From Bacilliculturomica massiliensis (lineage in GTDB: Bacteria; Bacillota; Clostridia; Peptostreptococcales; Anaerovoracaceae), in NCBI RefSeq assembly GCF_900605495.1, contig NZ_LR027603.1, positions 1,117,997 to 1,181,996 on the forward strand: a DNA stretch of 64,000 bases. The letters run 5' to 3'. Position numbers and translations under genes: made by a program. Under the pieces are notes generated by a model. It had not been told where the DNA came from, ran no database searches, and was given only the letters and a program-made list of their open reading frames with translations. Positions 1 through 9,111 of this stretch are shown here, piece by piece; the first letter of the stretch is position 1; the number at the start of each line of letters is the position of its first letter.

Positions 1-1025
1 CGCTGAAACCGGAAGGCACGTCTCCGGTGGTCCGCTCCTTTGTGGAAAACAAGCTGTTCGCAGACGTCATGCCTGCAAAGTATTATTATATCACTCCCTG
101 TTTCCGCTACGAAAAGCCCCAGTCGGGCCGGCTGCGGGAATTTCATCAGTGCGGCATCGAGGTCTTCGGATCGAAGGATATGATGGCGGACGCGGAGGTG
201 ATCGCGCTGGCTAAGGATTTCCTGGAGCTGCTGGGCATCCGGGATCTGGAGCTTCGGATCAACAGCATCGGCTGTCCGAACTGCCGGGCGAAGTACAGAG
301 AGGCGCTGCAGGACTTTCTGCGTCCCAGCTACGATCAGTTCTGCGATACGTGCAAGGGCCGGTTCGAGAGAAACCCCATGCGCATTCTGGACTGTAAATC
401 GCCGGTCTGTCAGGAGCTTGCCCAGGGGGCGCCGCACATGCTGGACTATCTGTGCGAAGACTGCGCGGCGGCCTTTGAAGATCTGAAAGCGAATCTGACT
501 GCAATGGAACTGGATTTTACTGTGGATCCCGGCATCGTGAGAGGACTGGATTACTACACGAAAACAGCTTTCGAATTCGTCTCCAATACCATCGGAGCCC
601 AGGGCACCGTGTGCGGCGGCGGGCGGTACGACCACCTGATCGAGGAGGTGGGAGGCCCCTCCACGCCGGGAGTGGGATTTGGTCTGGGCATCGAGCGTCT
701 GCTTCTGGTGATGGAGTCAAACGGCATCGAGATCCCGGCCGACGAACCGGCGGACGTGCTGGTGGCCGTGATGGGCGATCGGGCCAGGGCCTTCGGGCAG
801 AAGCTGGTGCACGATCTGAGAAAGGCGGGAAAGAAGGCGGCGCTGGACCTGATGGCCAGAAACCTGAAAGGACAGCTCAAATACGCGGACCGTATCCATG
901 CAAAATATACCATCGTCATCGGCGACAACGAACTGGACGCGGGAAAGGTGGCGCTGAAAACCATGGCGGTCTCCCAGCAGAGAGAAATACCCATTGAAGA
1001 CATTTTGAAAGAGATAGAAAATTAG
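1..1025 (+). CDS. hisS: Histidine--tRNA ligase, 5' end cut off by window edge
   Basis: Charges tRNA-His with histidine in the cytoplasm (class II aminoacyl-tRNA synthetase). The frame is open from base 3, and the residues before the first possible start (LKPEGTSPV) are the conserved HisRS motif, so the true start lies upstream of the window; a GTG at 27 is internal. Motif 2 (FRYEKPQSGRLREFHQ), the histidine-binding block RGLDYYTKTAFE and motif 3 (VGFGLGIERLLLVM) are all visible, followed by the anticodon-binding domain. aspS starts 14 bases downstream with its own GGAGG, so the two synthetases are probably cotranscribed, as in many Firmicutes. Confidence 0.97.
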   Translation, partial: LKPEGTSPVVRSFVENKLFADVMPAKYYYITPCFRYEKPQSGRLREFHQCGIEVFGSKDMMADAEVIALAKDFLELLGIRDLELRINSIGCPNCRAKYREALQDFLRPSYDQFCDTCKGRFERNPMRILDCKSPVCQELAQGAPHMLDYLCEDCAAAFEDLKANLTAMELDFTVDPGIVRGLDYYTKTAFEFVSNTIGAQGTVCGGGRYDHLIEEVGGPSTPGVGFGLGIERLLLVMESNGIEIPADEPADVLVAVMGDRARAFGQKLVHDLRKAGKKAALDLMARNLKGQLKYADRIHAKYTIVIGDNELDAGKVALKTMAVSQQREIPIEDILKEIEN

Positions 1026-1039
1026 GAGGGCGGAGGGCC

Positions 1040-2812
1040 ATGTCTACATTAATGAAAAGAACCCACATGTGCGGTGTGCTGAGAAGTGAAAACATCGGCG
1101 GGAAAGTGACGCTCAACGGGTGGATCCAGAAGAGGAGAAACCTGGGAGGGCTGATCTTCTGCGATCTGAGAGATAAGACGGGGATCGTCCAGATCGTTTT
1201 CAACAACGAACCCGCCGACCTGTTCGAGCGGGCGGACAGCCTGAGAAGCGAATACGTGGTGGGAGTCAGAGGGACAGTGAGAGAACGGGAATCAAAGAAC
1301 AGGGATCTCCCCACCGGCGACATCGAGATCATCGCTGAGGAGCTGGTCATTTACTCGGAAGCGGACACGCCTCCCATCTACGTAAAGGACGACGACAACG
1401 TGTCGGAGGATCTGCGCCTGAGATACCGTTATCTGGATCTGAGAAAGCTGAAAATGCAGAGAAATCTCACCTTCCGTCACAAGATCGCCCAGTGCGCCAG
1501 AGAGTATTTCAGCGCCGAGGGCTTCACGGAGGTAGAGACACCCGTACTGGTCAATCCTACGCCGGAGGGCGCCCGGGATTATCTGGTGCCCAGCCGCGTC
1601 AATCCCGGCAAGTTCTTTGCGCTTCCGCAGTCGCCGCAGCAGTTTAAACAGATGCTCATGCTGTCCGGCACCGACCGGTATTTTCAGATCGCCAGGTGTT
1701 TCCGGGACGAGGACCTGCGGGCCGACCGTCAGCCGGAATTCACCCAGATCGACCTGGAGATGTCGTTCGTGGATCAGGAGGACGTGATCGACGTCAACGA
1801 GCGTTTCCTTCAGAAGGTATTCCGGGACGTCATGGACATTGAGATCCCCGTGCCGTTTCCCCGGGTCCCCTACGATGAAGCCATGGAGCGCTTTGGAAGC
1901 GATAAGCCCGATACCCGGTTCGGCTTCGAACTGAAATGCTTAAACGACGTTGTGAAGGACTGCGGCTTCAAGGTATTTACCGACGCGCTGGCCGCCGGCG
2001 GCGACGTGCGCGGCATCAATATCAGCGGGTATTCCGACAAGTTCAGCCGCAAGGATGTGGACAAGATGACGGAGTCCATCAAAACCTTCGGAGCGAAGGG
2101 ACTGGTCTGGATCCGCGTAAACGACAGCGAGATCACATCTTCCGTAAATAAATTCTTCGATCAGGATCAGCTGAAACAGATTACAGAAGTATTTTCCGGT
2201 AAACCAAATGATCTGATCCTCATTGTGGCCGACAGGAAGTCCGTGGTATTCGACAGTCTTGGATTCCTGAGAAGAGATCTGGCGGACAAGCTGGGACTGC
2301 TCAACGACAGTCAATATAATCTGCTTTGGGTTGTGGATTTCCCGCTTTATGAATACAATGAAGAAGAAGGTCGTTATTACGCCATGCATCACCCGTTCAC
2401 CGCGCCCAAGCCGGAGGACGTTCCTCTGATGGACACGGATCCCGGAAAGGTGAAGGCCAATGCCTACGATATCGTGCTGAACGGCGTGGAGCTGGGAGGC
2501 GGAAGCATCCGGATCCACGACAGCGCGCTGCAGCAGAAGATGTTCGAGGTTCTGGGACTCTCTCCGGAGGAGGTGCAGCAGAAGTTCGGATTTATGCTGG
2601 AAGCATTCCGCTATGGAACGCCGCCCCACGGAGGTCTGGCCTACGGCCTGGATCGTCTGGTCATGCTTCTGGCGGGAGAGAAGAGCATCCGGGAGGTCAT
2701 CGCATTCCCGAAGAATCAGAATGCGGCCTGCATGCTGACAGGGGCCCCCACGGAGGCCGCAGAACAGCAGCTTGAAGAACTTTCTATCCGCATTGCAGAA
2801 GAAGAGAAATAG
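1040..2812 (+). CDS. aspS: Aspartate--tRNA ligase
   Basis: Class II synthetase, 590 residues, the normal bacterial AspRS length. The N-terminal OB-fold anticodon-binding domain occupies about residues 1-110, and the catalytic core carries motif 2 (FRDEDLRADRQPEFTQID) and motif 3 (GLAYGLDRLVMLLAG). The bacterial GAD insertion domain lies between them at roughly residues 300-410. The start at 1040 follows AGGAGGGCGGAGGG. It sits directly behind hisS and just before the nadD-yqeK gene. Whether the enzyme is strictly Asp-specific or also charges tRNA-Asn cannot be told here. Confidence 0.97.
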   Translation: MSTLMKRTHMCGVLRSENIGGKVTLNGWIQKRRNLGGLIFCDLRDKTGIVQIVFNNEPADLFERADSLRSEYVVGVRGTVRERESKNRDLPTGDIEIIAEELVIYSEADTPPIYVKDDDNVSEDLRLRYRYLDLRKLKMQRNLTFRHKIAQCAREYFSAEGFTEVETPVLVNPTPEGARDYLVPSRVNPGKFFALPQSPQQFKQMLMLSGTDRYFQIARCFRDEDLRADRQPEFTQIDLEMSFVDQEDVIDVNERFLQKVFRDVMDIEIPVPFPRVPYDEAMERFGSDKPDTRFGFELKCLNDVVKDCGFKVFTDALAAGGDVRGINISGYSDKFSRKDVDKMTESIKTFGAKGLVWIRVNDSEITSSVNKFFDQDQLKQITEVFSGKPNDLILIVADRKSVVFDSLGFLRRDLADKLGLLNDSQYNLLWVVDFPLYEYNEEEGRYYAMHHPFTAPKPEDVPLMDTDPGKVKANAYDIVLNGVELGGGSIRIHDSALQQKMFEVLGLSPEEVQQKFGFMLEAFRYGTPPHGGLAYGLDRLVMLLAGEKSIREVIAFPKNQNAACMLTGAPTEAAEQQLEELSIRIAEEEK

Positions 2813-2856
2813 AAGCGGCTTTGGCGCCGGACGCAGCGGACGGGCGATTGGGTAAA

Positions 2857-4002
2857 ATGAAAAAAATCGGTATTATCGGGGGCAGTTTTGACCCCATACA
2901 TTACGGCCATCTGATCCTGGCGGAGCAGGTGAGGGTGGAATCGGAGCTGTCGCAGGTGGTGTTCATGCCTGCCTACATCTCCCCGTTTAAACAGAATACA
3001 AAGGCCGCGGAGGCGGCGGACCGGCTGGAGATGGTCCGCCGCGCCACGGAGGGAAACCCCTATTTTACCGTGTCGGACATGGAGATCGGCAGGCAGTGCG
3101 TCTCCTACACGGCGGAGACACTGCGGAAATTCCAGGATAAGGCCGGGGAGGAAGCGGAGATCTACTTTATAACGGGGACCGACGCTTTTATGAGCATAGA
3201 AGAGTGGCGGGACGCAGAGTTTCTGCTCTGCTATTTCTCCTTTATCATCGGCCTGCGGCCTGGAGTTTCCGAGGAGAAGCTGGACCGGCTCATCGGCAGA
3301 CTGCGCAAGCAGTACGGTACACGGGTGATCAAAGTATGGTCGCCGAAAGTAGATATATCGTCCAGCCATATCCGGGAGCTGATATCAGAGGGGAAATCCG
3401 CCCGCTATCTGCTGCCGGATCCGGTACTGGAGTATATTGAGACCGAGGGACTGTACCGGCTGGATCTCAGCACGGAGGCGGGAGCGGGACGGGCCGCGGA
3501 GATCCGCAGGCGCATTACGGACTATATCCGCGCCGCACTGAAGCCGTCCCGGCTGCTCCACACGGAAGGCGTTGTGAAAACTGCCTCGGCTCTGGCGGTC
3601 CGGTACGGAGTGGACCCCGAAAAAGCGGAGCTCTGCGCTCTGTTTCACGATTCATGCCGCAGCGCAGGAAATCTGGAACACGGACGCATTGCCGCGGAAA
3701 TGATGAAAAAGGACTATAATATCCTGGATGAGGATATGATAAATGCAGTGAAATATCACACGACGGGACGGGAGGGCATGTCTCAGCTGGAGAAGATCCT
3801 CTATCTGGCCGATGCCATAGAACCTTCCAGAGCGTACCCCGGCGTGGAGGAGCTGCGCAGGCTGGCGGAAAAAGATCTGAACGGTGCATGTCTGGCAGTT
3901 ATGGAGCACTCGATCCGATATGTGCGGGAGAGAGGGCTTGCCTTAGACGAGAACACCGTAAGAGCACGAGATTATTTATTAAAAAGGAGAGAGCATGAAT
4001 AA
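2857..4002 (+). CDS. nadD: Fusion of nicotinate-nucleotide adenylyltransferase (NadD) and YqeK HD-domain hydrolase
   Basis: About 381 residues. The first 190 or so form NadD, which adenylates nicotinate mononucleotide in NAD synthesis: nucleotide-binding motif GGSFDPIHYGHL near the start and the late motif SSSHIREL. The rest is a YqeK-type HD hydrolase (LFHDSCRS, then KYHTTGREGMSQLEKILYLADAIEP), a family known to cleave diadenosine tetraphosphate. In most Firmicutes these are separate neighbouring genes; here one frame runs through both. I chose ATG 2857 (MKKIGIIGG) because it begins the family motif; an in-frame TTG at 2821 would add 12 atypical residues. The stop overlaps the rsfS start by 8 bases. 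Confidence 0.93.
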   Translation: MKKIGIIGGSFDPIHYGHLILAEQVRVESELSQVVFMPAYISPFKQNTKAAEAADRLEMVRRATEGNPYFTVSDMEIGRQCVSYTAETLRKFQDKAGEEAEIYFITGTDAFMSIEEWRDAEFLLCYFSFIIGLRPGVSEEKLDRLIGRLRKQYGTRVIKVWSPKVDISSSHIRELISEGKSARYLLPDPVLEYIETEGLYRLDLSTEAGAGRAAEIRRRITDYIRAALKPSRLLHTEGVVKTASALAVRYGVDPEKAELCALFHDSCRSAGNLEHGRIAAEMMKKDYNILDEDMINAVKYHTTGREGMSQLEKILYLADAIEPSRAYPGVEELRRLAEKDLNGACLAVMEHSIRYVRERGLALDENTVRARDYLLKRREHE

Positions 4003-4357
4003 CAGAGAAATGGCACTTTCAGCGGCCGCGGTGCTGGATGAAAAGAAAGCGCTCGATGTGGTGATCATCGACATCGGAGCGAAATCCTCCTTCGCCGATT
4101 ACTTCGTCATCGCCTCCGGCGCGTCCGAACGGCAGGTGGGAACCCTGGCCGAGGAGGTGGAGGACCGCTTCGCGAAAGAAGGCGTCCATGCAAAAAGCAT
4201 CGAGGGAAAACAGAATTCCGGCTGGATACTTATGGATTTCGGCGATGTGATCGTCAATCTGTTCTCCGTGTCACAGCGGGAGCATTACAACATTGAAAAA
4301 ATATGGAGCGACTGTCCCTTCATCGATCCGGAAAGGGAAGCAAATCAGGAGGATTAG
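3995..4357 (+). CDS. rsfS: Ribosomal silencing factor RsfS
   Basis: 120 residues, the usual size. RsfS binds ribosomal protein uL14 on the 50S subunit and blocks joining with the 30S subunit when nutrients run low. The family signature is clear: DYFVIASGASERQVGTLAEEV, then EGKQNSGWILMDFGDVIVNLF and the closing REHYNIEKIW. The start codon lies inside the end of nadD-yqeK, pointing to translational coupling, and leuS begins 3 bases after the stop. The nadD-yqeK-rsfS order is the standard Firmicutes cluster, but here obgE, often its upstream neighbour, is at the other end of the window. Confidence 0.96.
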   Translation: MNNREMALSAAAVLDEKKALDVVIIDIGAKSSFADYFVIASGASERQVGTLAEEVEDRFAKEGVHAKSIEGKQNSGWILMDFGDVIVNLFSVSQREHYNIEKIWSDCPFIDPEREANQED

Positions 4358-4360
4358 AAC

Positions 4361-6835
4361 ATGTTACAGCAATACGATTTTAAAGCGATTGAAGAAAAAT
4401 GGGAAAAATACTGGGCGGATGAAGATATGTTCCGCACAGTGGAAGATGAGAGCAAGGAAAAGTTTTATCTCCTGGAAATGTTTCCCTATCCCTCCGGAAA
4501 ACTGCACATGGGCCATGTGAGGAATTACTCCATCGGAGACGTTCTGGCCCGCTACCTGAAGATGAACGGGTATAACGTGCTGCATCCCATGGGCTGGGAC
4601 TCTTTCGGGCTGCCCGCGGAGAACGCCGCAATCAAGCACGGTATCCATCCCGCCGTCTGGACGAAAGACAATATCGGGGAGATGAGAAATCAGCTGAAAC
4701 GGCTGGGCTTCAGCTACGATTGGGACAGAGAAGTAGCCACCTGCACGCCGGAATATTACAGATGGATGCAGTGGATCTTCATCCAGTTCTTCAATAAAGG
4801 ACTGGCCTACAAGAAAAAGAACGCCGTCAACTGGTGTCCTTCCTGCCAGACGGTACTTGCAAACGAGCAGGTCGTGGAAGGCTGCTGCGAGCGCTGTGGG
4901 ACTGCTGTGGGAAAGAAAGAGCTCTCTCAGTGGTACCTGAAGATCACCGATTACGCCGACCGTCTTCTGTCCAATCTGGATAAATTGCCGGGCTGGCCTT
5001 CCAAGGTCAAGACCATGCAGAAAAACTGGATCGGAAAGAGCACGGGCGCGGAGGTGGATTTCGCCGTGGAGGGCTTTGACAAGCCCATGACTGTTTTTAC
5101 CACCCGTGTCGATACGCTGTTTGGCGTTACCTTTATGGTCATGGCTCCCGAACATCCCTTTGTAAAGGAAATGGTGGCGGGAACCGGTCAGGAAAAAGCT
5201 GTGGAAGAGTTCCTGGAAAAGCTGCAGCACCTGAGCGATATCGACCGTACCTCCACCACGCTGGAGAAGGAGGGCGTCTTCACAGGAAGATACGCCGTCA
5301 ACCCCGTGAACGGAAAGAAGATCCCCATCTATCTGGCCAATTACGTTCTCATAAATTATGGAACGGGTATGGTCATGGGTGTTCCCGCTCACGATGAACG
5401 AGACTTCGATTTTGCCACGAAGTACGGCTTCGACATTATTCCGGTTGTCGAGCCGCCTGAAGGCTCCGATATAGATGTGAACGATCTGAAAGAGGCCTTT
5501 GTGGCCGAGGGAAGGCTGATCAACTCCGGCGAATTTGACGGTATGGACAACATGCCGGCCCAGGAGAAGATCATCGCCATGCTGGAGGAGAAGGGGATCG
5601 GAAAGAGATCCGTGAACTTCCGGCTGAGAGACTGGCTGATCTCCAGACAGAGATACTGGGGCACGCCCATTCCCATGGTCTACTGCGAGCACTGCGGATG
5701 GGTCCCTGAAAAAGAGGAGAATCTGCCCATCGAGCTGCCCACAGACGTGGTCTTCAGCGGAAAGGGCGAGTCGCCCCTGACCACCAGCAAGACCTTTATG
5801 CAGACCACCTGCCCCAAGTGCGGCGCGCCGGCCACCAGAGAGACGGATACCATGGATACCTTCCTGGACTCCTCCTGGTATTTCCTGCGCTACTGCGACG
5901 CCAGAAACGACAGGGAGGCCTTTGCGAAAGACAAGGCCAAATACTGGATGGGAGTCGATCAGTACATCGGCGGCGTGGAGCACGCGATCCTGCATCTGAT
6001 GTACGCCCGGTTCTTCACCATGGTGCTCTACGATCTGGGTTACTCGCCGGTGGAAGAGCCCTTTACCAATCTGCTGACCCAGGGCATGGTGCTGAAGGAC
6101 GGCAGCAAGATGTCCAAATCTCTGGGCAATGTTGTGAGCCCTGAGGAGATCATCGCGAAATACGGGGCGGATACGGCCAGGCTGTTCATCCTCTTCGCCG
6201 CGCCTCCTGAAAAGGAACTGGAGTGGTCCGATACGGGCGTGGAGGGAAGCTACCGTTTCCTGAACCGCGTATATCGTCTGGTCGCTGAGCTGGCTGAGCT
6301 GACAGAAGGGATCCCCGCAGTCTATACGCCGGAGGGCAAAGATGACAAGCAGCTGGCTTATGCGCTGAACAGCGCCGTCAAGAAGGTGTCTGAGGACGTT
6401 CAGAAGCGATTCAACTTCAATACTGCTATCAGCGCCATTATGGAGCTGGTCAACGAGATGTATCGCTACAAGGAACTGGAAGACATCAACCTGGGTCTGC
6501 TGGCGGACTGCGCCGACAAGCTGGTGCTGCTGCTGGCTCCCTTCGTGCCGCATATCTGTGAGGAAATGTGGCAGGGTCTGGGTCATGAAGGTTCCGTCTA
6601 TGAAGCGGAGTGGCCGAAGTACAATGAGTCCGCCCTGGTAAAAGATTCGGTGGAGATCGTCGTTCAGATCAACGGCAAGGTAAAAGAGCGCGTGGAAACG
6701 CCGGCCGGTCTGGACAAAGACGCTTTCGCCCAGATCGTGATGGAAAATGAAAAAGTGAAAGCGTTATTAGATGGGAAAGAAGTGGTTAAAATAATACCGG
6801 TACCCGGTAAGCTTCTGAACCTGGTAGTGAAGTAA
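4361..6835 (+). CDS. leuS: Leucine--tRNA ligase
   Basis: Class I synthetase of 824 residues. The HIGH-type motif ([13 protein letters not shown]) is near residue 45 and KMSKS ([12 protein letters not shown]) near residue 585. Between them lie the zinc-binding insert ([15 protein letters not shown]) and the CP1 editing domain with TTRVDTLFG and the hydrolytic block [13 protein letters not shown]; a tRNA-binding C-terminal domain follows. It starts three bases after rsfS with an AGGAG site inside the end of rsfS, so it is part of the same transcript. A long antisense reading frame opposite this gene is a codon-usage artefact. Confidence 0.97.
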   Translation: MLQQYDFKAIEEKWEKYWADEDMFRTVEDESKEKFYLLEMFPYPSGKLHMGHVRNYSIGDVLARYLKMNGYNVLHPMGWDSFGLPAENAAIKHGIHPAVWTKDNIGEMRNQLKRLGFSYDWDREVATCTPEYYRWMQWIFIQFFNKGLAYKKKNAVNWCPSCQTVLANEQVVEGCCERCGTAVGKKELSQWYLKITDYADRLLSNLDKLPGWPSKVKTMQKNWIGKSTGAEVDFAVEGFDKPMTVFTTRVDTLFGVTFMVMAPEHPFVKEMVAGTGQEKAVEEFLEKLQHLSDIDRTSTTLEKEGVFTGRYAVNPVNGKKIPIYLANYVLINYGTGMVMGVPAHDERDFDFATKYGFDIIPVVEPPEGSDIDVNDLKEAFVAEGRLINSGEFDGMDNMPAQEKIIAMLEEKGIGKRSVNFRLRDWLISRQRYWGTPIPMVYCEHCGWVPEKEENLPIELPTDVVFSGKGESPLTTSKTFMQTTCPKCGAPATRETDTMDTFLDSSWYFLRYCDARNDREAFAKDKAKYWMGVDQYIGGVEHAILHLMYARFFTMVLYDLGYSPVEEPFTNLLTQGMVLKDGSKMSKSLGNVVSPEEIIAKYGADTARLFILFAAPPEKELEWSDTGVEGSYRFLNRVYRLVAELAELTEGIPAVYTPEGKDDKQLAYALNSAVKKVSEDVQKRFNFNTAISAIMELVNEMYRYKELEDINLGLLADCADKLVLLLAPFVPHICEEMWQGLGHEGSVYEAEWPKYNESALVKDSVEIVVQINGKVKERVETPAGLDKDAFAQIVMENEKVKALLDGKEVVKIIPVPGKLLNLVVK

Positions 6836-6893
6836 AAAAGAAAACCTGCGGAACCGGAAAGGCGGGTTATCTGCCGCGCAGCCGGGCGCCGCG

Positions 6894-6927
6894 CCGGGGA
6901 AAGTCTCCATACAGACTGTCCCGGGCG
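6894..6927 (+). other. GC-rich hairpin in the leader of the RNase J gene
   Basis: In the 132-base gap between leuS and the RNase J gene the sequence can fold with outer CCGGG/CCCGG and inner AGTCT/AGACT arms. No U-run follows, so it is not an intrinsic terminator. It could be a 5' untranslated structure of the ribonuclease mRNA; that role is inference only. Confidence 0.35.
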
Positions 6928-6967
6928 GGGCGGCCCGGCGGCCGCGGCTGAAGAAAGGAATGTTAAT

Positions 6968-8647
6968 TTGAGAACGAACAACAGAAACAGAGGAGGGGGC
7001 AGCCTGAGGTTGATTCCTCTGGGCGGTCTGAGCGAGATCGGAAAGAATATGACTGTCCTGGAGTACAAGAACGACCTGATCATCATCGACTGCGGCATGT
7101 CCTTCCCGGATGACGAGATGTACGGAATTGATATCGTCATCCCAGATTTCTCTTATCTGGACAAAAACAGAGACAAGATCCGCGGAATGATCCTGACGCA
7201 TGGTCACGAGGACCACATCGGAGCCATTCCCTATCTGCTGAAAGAGTTTTCTCTGCCGATCTACGGAACGAGATTTACCCTGGGCCTTGTGGAGAACAAA
7301 CTGAAGGAGCACGGAATCAAGGGTAAACTGAATGTGATCAAGGCGGGGGACACGGTAAAGATGGGCTGCTTCAGCGTAGAGACGCTGCGCACCACCCATT
7401 CCATCGCGGACTCGATCTGCCTGGCCATCGACACGCCGGTGGGCAAAGTGTTCCACACGGGAGACTTCAAGATCGACTACACGCCGCTGGACGGAGAACC
7501 CATCGACTTCCACCGGCTGGCGGAGATCGGCAACAAAGGAGTGCTGCTGCTTCTGGCGGACAGCACCAACGCAGAAAGAAAGGGCTACACGCCCTCTGAA
7601 CGGATCATCGGCGTAACGCTGGAGAACATTTTCCGCAAATACAATTCAAGAATACTGGTAGCCACCTTCTCGTCCAACGTAAACCGCGTGCAGAAGATCG
7701 TCGACACGGCGGTGCAGTTCAAGAGAAAAGTAGCGATCTCCGGCCGCAGTATGGTCAACGTGGTAAACGTCGCCATGGAGCTGGGGTATCTGAATATTCC
7801 TCAGGGCGTTCTGGTAGATATCAATAAGATCCGGCACGTGAAAGATTCGGAGCTGGTCATTATCACCACGGGAAGTCAGGGCGAGCCCATGTCGGCGTTG
7901 GCCCGCATGTCTACCAACGACCACAAGGCTGTGCAGATCAAGAAAGGGGACGTGGTGGTCCTCTCGTCCAGCCCTGTGCCCGGAAACGAGAAGAGCATAT
8001 CCAACGTGATCAATAAACTGTTCGAGAAAGGCGCGGAGGTCATTTACAACGACATCGCCGACATTCACGTGTCAGGCCACGCCTGTTCCGAGGAGCTGAA
8101 ACTGATCCACACGCTGATCAAGCCCAAATACTTCGTCCCGGTCCACGGCGAATACCGTCATCTGAGACAGCACGCCATGATCGCCGAGAGCCTGGGCATG
8201 CCCAAGAAAAACATCAATATCATGGGGAACGGCGAGGTCCTGAGCCTGAGCAAAAACCGCTGTGAAAAGCTGAAGGAGGAGATACCCTGCTCCCCCGTCA
8301 TGGTAGACGGTCTGGGCGTAGGCGATGTGGGAAACATCGTGCTGCGTGACAGAAAACTGCTCTCCGAGGCAGGACTGATCATCGTGGTGGCCGGCATAGA
8401 GAAGGGATCGGGAATGGTCCTTTCCGGTCCGGACATCATTTCCAGAGGATTCGTCTACGTGAGAGAATCCGAAGATCTGATCGATTCCGCCCGCCGGGTG
8501 GTGAGGGACCGTCTGCAAAAGTGCCAGGACGAGGGCATCAAGGACTGGTCCGCCATGAAAAACGCGGTCAGAGACGATCTGCGCAACTTCATTTATCAGA
8601 AGACGAAGCGCAGTCCCGTGATCCTGCCCGTTTTCATGGAAGTTTAA
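6968..8647 (+). CDS. rnj: Ribonuclease J
   Basis: Metallo-beta-lactamase/beta-CASP ribonuclease, 559 residues, involved in 5'-to-3' and endonucleolytic RNA decay in Firmicutes. The zinc motif THGHEDHIGAIPY (HxHxDH) is near residue 80, LFADSTNAE-type motif LLADSTNAERKG near 200, and beta-CASP motifs GSQGEP and HVSGHA later. The start is TTG at 6968, preceded by GAAAGGAA; no in-frame ATG fits. The first residues (RTNNRNRGGGSLRLIPLGG) match the short Arg/Asn-rich N-terminus often seen in the family. Only one J-type gene is in this window, so J1 versus J2 cannot be assigned. Confidence 0.95.
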   Translation: MRTNNRNRGGGSLRLIPLGGLSEIGKNMTVLEYKNDLIIIDCGMSFPDDEMYGIDIVIPDFSYLDKNRDKIRGMILTHGHEDHIGAIPYLLKEFSLPIYGTRFTLGLVENKLKEHGIKGKLNVIKAGDTVKMGCFSVETLRTTHSIADSICLAIDTPVGKVFHTGDFKIDYTPLDGEPIDFHRLAEIGNKGVLLLLADSTNAERKGYTPSERIIGVTLENIFRKYNSRILVATFSSNVNRVQKIVDTAVQFKRKVAISGRSMVNVVNVAMELGYLNIPQGVLVDINKIRHVKDSELVIITTGSQGEPMSALARMSTNDHKAVQIKKGDVVVLSSSPVPGNEKSISNVINKLFEKGAEVIYNDIADIHVSGHACSEELKLIHTLIKPKYFVPVHGEYRHLRQHAMIAESLGMPKKNINIMGNGEVLSLSKNRCEKLKEEIPCSPVMVDGLGVGDVGNIVLRDRKLLSEAGLIIVVAGIEKGSGMVLSGPDIISRGFVYVRESEDLIDSARRVVRDRLQKCQDEGIKDWSAMKNAVRDDLRNFIYQKTKRSPVILPVFMEV

Positions 8648-8772
8648 AGCCCGGATCCCAGGCGGGAACGCGGGGATCCGAAAAAGAGCGTCCGAATCAT
8701 GAATGGAAAGGAACGTGCGCCCGGCCCTTCCAGAGAGCGGGAGGACCGGGAGCTGTTTCTGCGAGGTAAATT

Positions 8773-9111
8773 ATGAGCGTAAATGTGCACGACAAGGCCC
8801 ATGAGCTGGCCAGAGCGCTGAAAGAGAGCGCGGAATACAAGCATTACATGGAGATCAAGGCGGAGGTATCGCAGAATCCGGAGCTTTCACAGATGATCAA
8901 CGATTTTCAGGAAAAGAACATGGCCATGCAGACCCAGCAGATGCTGACCGGACAGCCTCCGGAGGATATGCTTTCACAGGTACAGTCCCTGTATCAGATC
9001 CTTATGGCAGACCCTGCGGCAGCCCGTTATCTGCAGGCGGAGATCGCCTTCACACAGATAGTAGCCGACGTCTACGGCATATTAGGGGAAGTGATCCGAG
9101 TTGACAAATAA
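8773..9111 (+). CDS. YlbF family protein
   Basis: 112 residues, largely alpha-helical and charged, with the family pattern A..L...L..S.EY..Y......V..NPEL..MI..F..KN. In Bacillus, YlbF belongs to the YlbF-YmcA-YaaT complex that stimulates RNase Y and affects competence and sporulation; this protein may be that one or a shorter paralogue. It follows the RNase J gene, so its neighbour is also RNA-decay related. Its stop overlaps the TTG start of the next gene (TTGACAAATAA), indicating coupling. Confidence 0.8.
   Translation: MSVNVHDKAHELARALKESAEYKHYMEIKAEVSQNPELSQMINDFQEKNMAMQTQQMLTGQPPEDMLSQVQSLYQILMADPAAARYLQAEIAFTQIVADVYGILGEVIRVDK

Noticed and set aside
4364-6586. 740-codon open frame antisense to leuS
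   Set aside because: It mirrors leuS codon usage, has no ribosome site or family resemblance, and leuS is certain. Similar antisense frames opposite other genes (for example 37689-39146 and 26976-28220) were dropped for the same reason.
8652-8680. Hairpin CGGATCCC/GGGATCCG after the RNase J gene as a terminator
   Set aside because: It is followed by A residues, not T, on the + strand, so it is not an intrinsic terminator; ylbF may be cotranscribed.
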